Shown in pieces: positions 60,924 through 64,000 of a stretch of DNA of 64,000 nucleotides. A model generated the notes under the pieces. That model was not told the DNA's origin. It made no database searches and saw only the letters and a list, made by a program, of their open reading frames with translations. This DNA comes from Halodurantibacterium flavum (lineage in GTDB: Bacteria > Pseudomonadota > Alphaproteobacteria > Rhodobacterales > Rhodobacteraceae). Numbering within the stretch: position 1 is the first letter of the stretch; every line of letters begins with the position of its first letter. Location of the stretch: assembly GCF_042681825.1 (NCBI RefSeq), contig NZ_JBHUGH010000003.1:310001-374000 (forward strand). Reading direction: 5' to 3'. Position numbers and translations under genes: made by a program.

Positions 60924-61850
60924 ATGCGGATCATCAGGCAGTGGACCGGGCTGGCGGACACAGACCGGGGCGCGTCGGTCGCCATCGGCAACTTCGACGG
61001 TGTGCATCGAGGGCATCAGGCGGTTCTGGATCTCGCACGGCAGGGAACCGGCCATCCCGGCGTCGTCACGTTCGAGCCACATCCGCGCGAAGTCTTCAGC
61101 CCCGATGCGCCGCCCTTCCGGCTGATGAACGCCGAGGCGCGGGCGAACCGGCTCGCAAAACTGGGCGTCACGCATCTGTATGAACTCCCCTTCGGGCCCG
61201 ATCTTGCGCAGCTGGAGGCCGAGGCCTTTGCCCGCGACGTCCTGCACCGTGGCCTTGGCGTGACGCATGTGACCATCGGCGCGGATTTCTGTTTCGGCAA
61301 AGGCCGGCGCGGCACTGCGGACGATCTGCGCAGGTTCGGCGCCACCTTCGGGTTCGGTGTCACCGTCGCGGAACTCCTCGGGGCGGGCGAACAGTCGATC
61401 TCTTCCACCGCGATCCGCGAGGCGCTGACCGAAGGCCGGACCCGCGACGCACGCGCGATGCTGGGCCACTGGCACCGGATCGAGGGCGAAGTGATCCACG
61501 GAGAGAAGCGCGGGCGCGACCTTGGGTATCCGACGGCGAACATGTCCATCGCGGGCCTGCACCCGCCGCGCTTCGGCGTCTATGCCGTGCATGTGGACGT
61601 GCTGACGGGGCCGCAGGCGGGCAGCTATGGCGGCGCAGCGTCCCTGGGGGTGCGGCCGATGTTCGGGCAGAACCTGCCGAATATCGAGACCTTCCTCTTT
61701 GATTTCCAGGGCGATCTCTACGGCCAGCATCTCTCGGTCGCGCTGGTCGAATTCCTGCGCCCCGAGATGACCTTTGACGGCCTGCCCGCCCTCATCGCGC
61801 AGATGGATGCCGATTGTGCCCGCGCGCGGGCGATCCTCGCGGCCGAGTGA
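60924..61850 (+). CDS. ribF: Bifunctional riboflavin kinase/FAD synthetase
   Basis: 308-residue enzyme that makes FMN and then FAD. The N-terminal FMN adenylyltransferase domain has SVAIGNFDGVHRGHQAV and SISSTAIREAL. The C-terminal riboflavin kinase domain has RGRDLGYPTANM and GGAASLGVRPMFGQN with the ETFLFDF segment. The start at 60924 follows GGGGGG. Same direction as the MaoC gene, 39 bp apart. Confidence 0.96.
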   Translation: MRIIRQWTGLADTDRGASVAIGNFDGVHRGHQAVLDLARQGTGHPGVVTFEPHPREVFSPDAPPFRLMNAEARANRLAKLGVTHLYELPFGPDLAQLEAEAFARDVLHRGLGVTHVTIGADFCFGKGRRGTADDLRRFGATFGFGVTVAELLGAGEQSISSTAIREALTEGRTRDARAMLGHWHRIEGEVIHGEKRGRDLGYPTANMSIAGLHPPRFGVYAVHVDVLTGPQAGSYGGAASLGVRPMFGQNLPNIETFLFDFQGDLYGQHLSVALVEFLRPEMTFDGLPALIAQMDADCARARAILAAE

Positions 61851-61908
61851 CCACCACTTGGCGCAGGCCCCCTTTCCTTTGCCGGCGATCCGCGCAACTG
61901 TCCCGCGC

Positions 61909-62367
61909 ATGAGTCCCGATACCCTCCGACCCCGTTTCTGGGAACGCCTGCCGCTGAGCAAGCTGAACGCCGCCGAGTGGGAGGCGCTTTGCGACGGCTG
62001 CGGCAAATGCTGTCTCAACAAGCTCGAGGATGCCGATACGGGCGAGATCGCCTTTACCCGGATCGGCTGCCGTTTGCTGGACGATGCGACCTGCCGCTGC
62101 GCGCAGTATGAGCAGCGCAAGCAGTTCGTGCCGGAATGTGTCGTCCTGACGCCCAGGAACATCGGCGAAATCGCTTATTGGATGCCCCGCACCTGCGCCT
62201 ATCGGCTGCTGCACGAAGGGCGCCCGCTGCCCGACTGGCATCCCCTGCTGACGGGCGATCCCGAAAGCGTCCATGCGGCCGGCATGTCCGTCCGCGGGCG
62301 CACCGTGCCGGAATTCGAGATCGCCGAAGAAGACTGGGAAGATTACATAATTGATGAGGAGCCCTGA
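61909..62367 (+). CDS. YcgN/UPF0260 cysteine-cluster protein
   Basis: 152-residue protein of the YcgN family (Fe/Zn-chelating cysteine cluster). FWERLPLSKLNAAEWEALCDGCGKCC lies near the N-terminus in two segments, with further cysteines in LLDDATCRCAQYEQR and ECVVL. The family is conserved but its role is unknown. It overlaps the aldolase gene start by 1 bp (TGATG). Confidence 0.9.
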   Translation: MSPDTLRPRFWERLPLSKLNAAEWEALCDGCGKCCLNKLEDADTGEIAFTRIGCRLLDDATCRCAQYEQRKQFVPECVVLTPRNIGEIAYWMPRTCAYRLLHEGRPLPDWHPLLTGDPESVHAAGMSVRGRTVPEFEIAEEDWEDYIIDEEP

Positions 62368-63419
62368 TGTTCTTTGCCTCTGACAACAGTTCGCCCGCCG
62401 CCCCCGAAGTGCTGGAGGCCATCGCCCGCGCGAACGAGGGCTATGCGATGCCCTATGGCAACGACCCCATCATGGAGCGTGTGCGCAGCCGCATCCGCGA
62501 GATATTCGAGGCGCCCGAGGCCGCCGTTTACCTGGTGGCCACCGGGACTGCGGCGAACTCGCTTGCGCTGGCGATCTTCAACCCGCCCTGGGGCAGCGTC
62601 TATTGCCACCGCAACGCCCATATCGAGGAAGACGAATGCGGGGCGCCCGAATTCTACATGGGGGGCGGCAAGCTGGTTCTGCTGGACGGCGACCATGCGC
62701 GGATGACGCCCGAGGGGCTGGAAAAGGCCATCGGCTTTACCGGCCGCGCAGGCGTTCACAACCTGCAAAAAGGGATGCTGTCGCTGACCAACGCGACCGA
62801 GAACGGCACGATCTACCGCCCGGGGGATGTGGCGCGGCTTACGGCCATTGCGCGCGCGCATGGGCTGCCCAGCCACATGGACGGCGCCCGGTTTGCCAAT
62901 GCCGTCGTCTCGGCCGGATGCACCCCGGCCGAGATGACGTGGAAGGCCGGGATCGACGTCCTGTCCTTTGGCGGCACCAAGAACGGGCTGATGGGGGTCG
63001 AGGCAGTGGTGATATTCGACCCCGCCAAGGCATGGGAATTCGAGTTGCGGCGCAAACGGGGCGGGCATCTCTTTTCCAAGCACCGCTACCTTTCGGCACA
63101 GATGGAGGCCTATGTGACCGATGACCTCTGGCTGCGGCTTGCGGGTCAGGCGAACCGGGCAGCGGCGCGCCTGTCGCAGGGTATCCTGAGCGTTCCGGGG
63201 GCAAGCCTCGTTCACCCGACCGAGGCGAATGCCGTCTTTGCAAGCTGGCCGCGCGGTGGGCACCGCAAGGCGCAGGAGGCAGGCGCGGCCTATTACTTCT
63301 GGCCCTTCAACCAGTCGCTGGACGGCCCCGACCATGAACCGCTTTCGGCGCGTCTGGTGTGCAGCTGGTCCACGACCGATCAGGACGTGGACCGCTTCCT
63401 GGAGCTGATCCGGGGCTAG
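62367..63419 (+). CDS. ltaE: Low-specificity L-threonine aldolase
   Basis: 350-residue fold-type I PLP enzyme that splits L-threonine and L-allo-threonine into glycine and acetaldehyde. Lys in DVLSFGGTKNGLMG binds PLP; HMDGARFANAVV contributes the cofactor-binding Asp; HIEEDECGAPEF near residue 90 is typical. The start lies within the YcgN stop codon. Its stop codon overlaps that of the isomerase gene (shared CTAG). Confidence 0.93.
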   Translation: MFFASDNSSPAAPEVLEAIARANEGYAMPYGNDPIMERVRSRIREIFEAPEAAVYLVATGTAANSLALAIFNPPWGSVYCHRNAHIEEDECGAPEFYMGGGKLVLLDGDHARMTPEGLEKAIGFTGRAGVHNLQKGMLSLTNATENGTIYRPGDVARLTAIARAHGLPSHMDGARFANAVVSAGCTPAEMTWKAGIDVLSFGGTKNGLMGVEAVVIFDPAKAWEFELRRKRGGHLFSKHRYLSAQMEAYVTDDLWLRLAGQANRAAARLSQGILSVPGASLVHPTEANAVFASWPRGGHRKAQEAGAAYYFWPFNQSLDGPDHEPLSARLVCSWSTTDQDVDRFLELIRG

Positions 63420-64000
63420 AGCTTGCCGGAGAGATGGGCGTCAAGATCGGCAAGCCGGTCTTGACCCCAGAACTTTTCGTCCCCCACGACGTAAAAGGGC
63501 GCGCCAAAAACACCTGCCGCCACGGCCTCTTCAAGGTTCGTGGCATAGGTCTCGGCCGCCATCAGCAGCCCGCGATCGGCGATCCCCGGGTCGAACCCCG
63601 CCGCCGCCAGAACGTCGCGGATCACGCTGTCTTCGGCAATGTCGCGCCCTTCGGCCCAGCAGGCCCGCCCGAACCCATGGACCAGCGCGCCCAGATCACC
63701 GCCGCCCGCAGCCTGCGCGGCGATCACCGCATAATTCGACGGCGCGCCATTGGTCGGCCAGAACATCGGTTGCGGGTCGAGCTTCAGCCCGGCCTTGGCG
63801 GACTGGCGCCGGAGTTCCTGCAACCGGTAATCCTTGCGGGCCTGATGACGGTCCGCCAGAACCTGCCCGCCCGTCCGCCCGAAAAGCGCCGTCGTATCCA
63901 CGGGCTTGTAGCGGATGGTTGCCCCATGACGTGCTGCGATCTCCTCCAGCCGCGTCCCGGCAAGATAGACATAGGGCGACAAGGTCGTGAGATAGTAGTC
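63416..64000 (-). CDS. 2-Hydroxychromene-2-carboxylate isomerase homologue, 5' end outside window
   Basis: DsbA-fold, glutathione-S-transferase kappa-like protein, at least 194 residues, with the start beyond position 64000. The visible N-terminal part DYYLTTLSPYVYLAG is typical of this isomerase group. FWGQDRLADLDAHL near the C-terminus is also family-like. In naphthalene catabolism such enzymes isomerise hydroxychromene carboxylate; homologues elsewhere often act on other substrates, so the specific role is open. Confidence 0.85.
   Translation of the reverse strand, partial: DYYLTTLSPYVYLAGTRLEEIAARHGATIRYKPVDTTALFGRTGGQVLADRHQARKDYRLQELRRQSAKAGLKLDPQPMFWPTNGAPSNYAVIAAQAAGGGDLGALVHGFGRACWAEGRDIAEDSVIRDVLAAAGFDPGIADRGLLMAAETYATNLEEAVAAGVFGAPFYVVGDEKFWGQDRLADLDAHLSGKL

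Overview
This 64 kb window is high-GC DNA with the gene order of an alphaproteobacterium of the Rhodobacterales (Rhodobacter/Paracoccus/Roseobacter-like). The indicators are the order tuf, tRNA-Trp, secE, nusG, rplK, rplA, rplJ, rplL, rpoB, rpoC; an rpoD next to dnaG; the short-form hisG with hisZ; xdhABC; family II pyrophosphatase; and many proteins typical of the group. It is ordinary chromosome. I see no rRNA operon, insertion sequence, integrase, phage gene or CRISPR array.

Layout. (1) 1-11460, minus strand: the transcription/translation block, running from tuf (own promoter and terminator) through tRNA-Trp, a sulfotransferase-like gene whose only good start lies inside the tRNA, secE (own promoter), nusG, rplK-rplA, rplJ-rplL, rpoB and the 5' third of rpoC, which is cut by the window edge. 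(2) 11.7-22.0 kb: a cytochrome P450, parC, a short-chain dehydrogenase, a two-TM HIG1-like protein coupled to a PduO cobalamin adenosyltransferase, mscL, a gene-free 0.5 kb stretch, rpoD and dnaG. (3) 22.1-27.1 kb, minus: the heterotetrameric sarcosine oxidase operon soxBDAG. (4) 27.2-36.2 kb: an FKBP isomerase, an alpha/beta hydrolase with a threonine/serine dehydratase, and then a compact protocatechuate operon, pobA-pcaD-pcaC-pcaH-pcaG-esterase-BKACE-pcaB. (5) 36.4-46.3 kb: an alcohol dehydrogenase, a DUF1489 gene, hisS-hisZ-hisG, slyX-like and AbrB-family genes, and dnaE. (6) 46.4-55.7 kb, plus: xdhABC, which overlaps the ATPase gene of a nucleoside-type ABC importer (ATPase, two permeases, BMP-family binding protein) and ends in a strong terminator. 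(7) 55.8-64.0 kb: a GFA-fold protein, groES-groEL under a CIRCE operator, an Mn-dependent pyrophosphatase, a HAD hydrolase, a MaoC dehydratase, ribF, a YcgN-family protein, a threonine aldolase, and a partial 2-hydroxychromene-2-carboxylate isomerase homologue.

How the genes work together. The pob/pca operon takes 4-hydroxybenzoate through protocatechuate to 3-oxoadipate. The usual last two steps (PcaIJ CoA transferase, PcaF thiolase) are absent from the operon. In their place is a complete beta-keto-acid cleavage enzyme that could turn 3-oxoadipate plus acetyl-CoA into succinyl-CoA plus acetoacetate. The xdh genes and the nucleoside-type importer appear to form one purine salvage and catabolism unit. 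The sox operon demethylates sarcosine.

Most interesting points: the BKACE gene in the pca operon; the start codon of the sulfotransferase-like gene lying inside the tRNA-Trp T-arm, exactly at a mismatched T-stem base; a palindrome over the pobA promoter with no regulator gene nearby; and four of six convergent gene pairs overlapping by exactly 4 bp.
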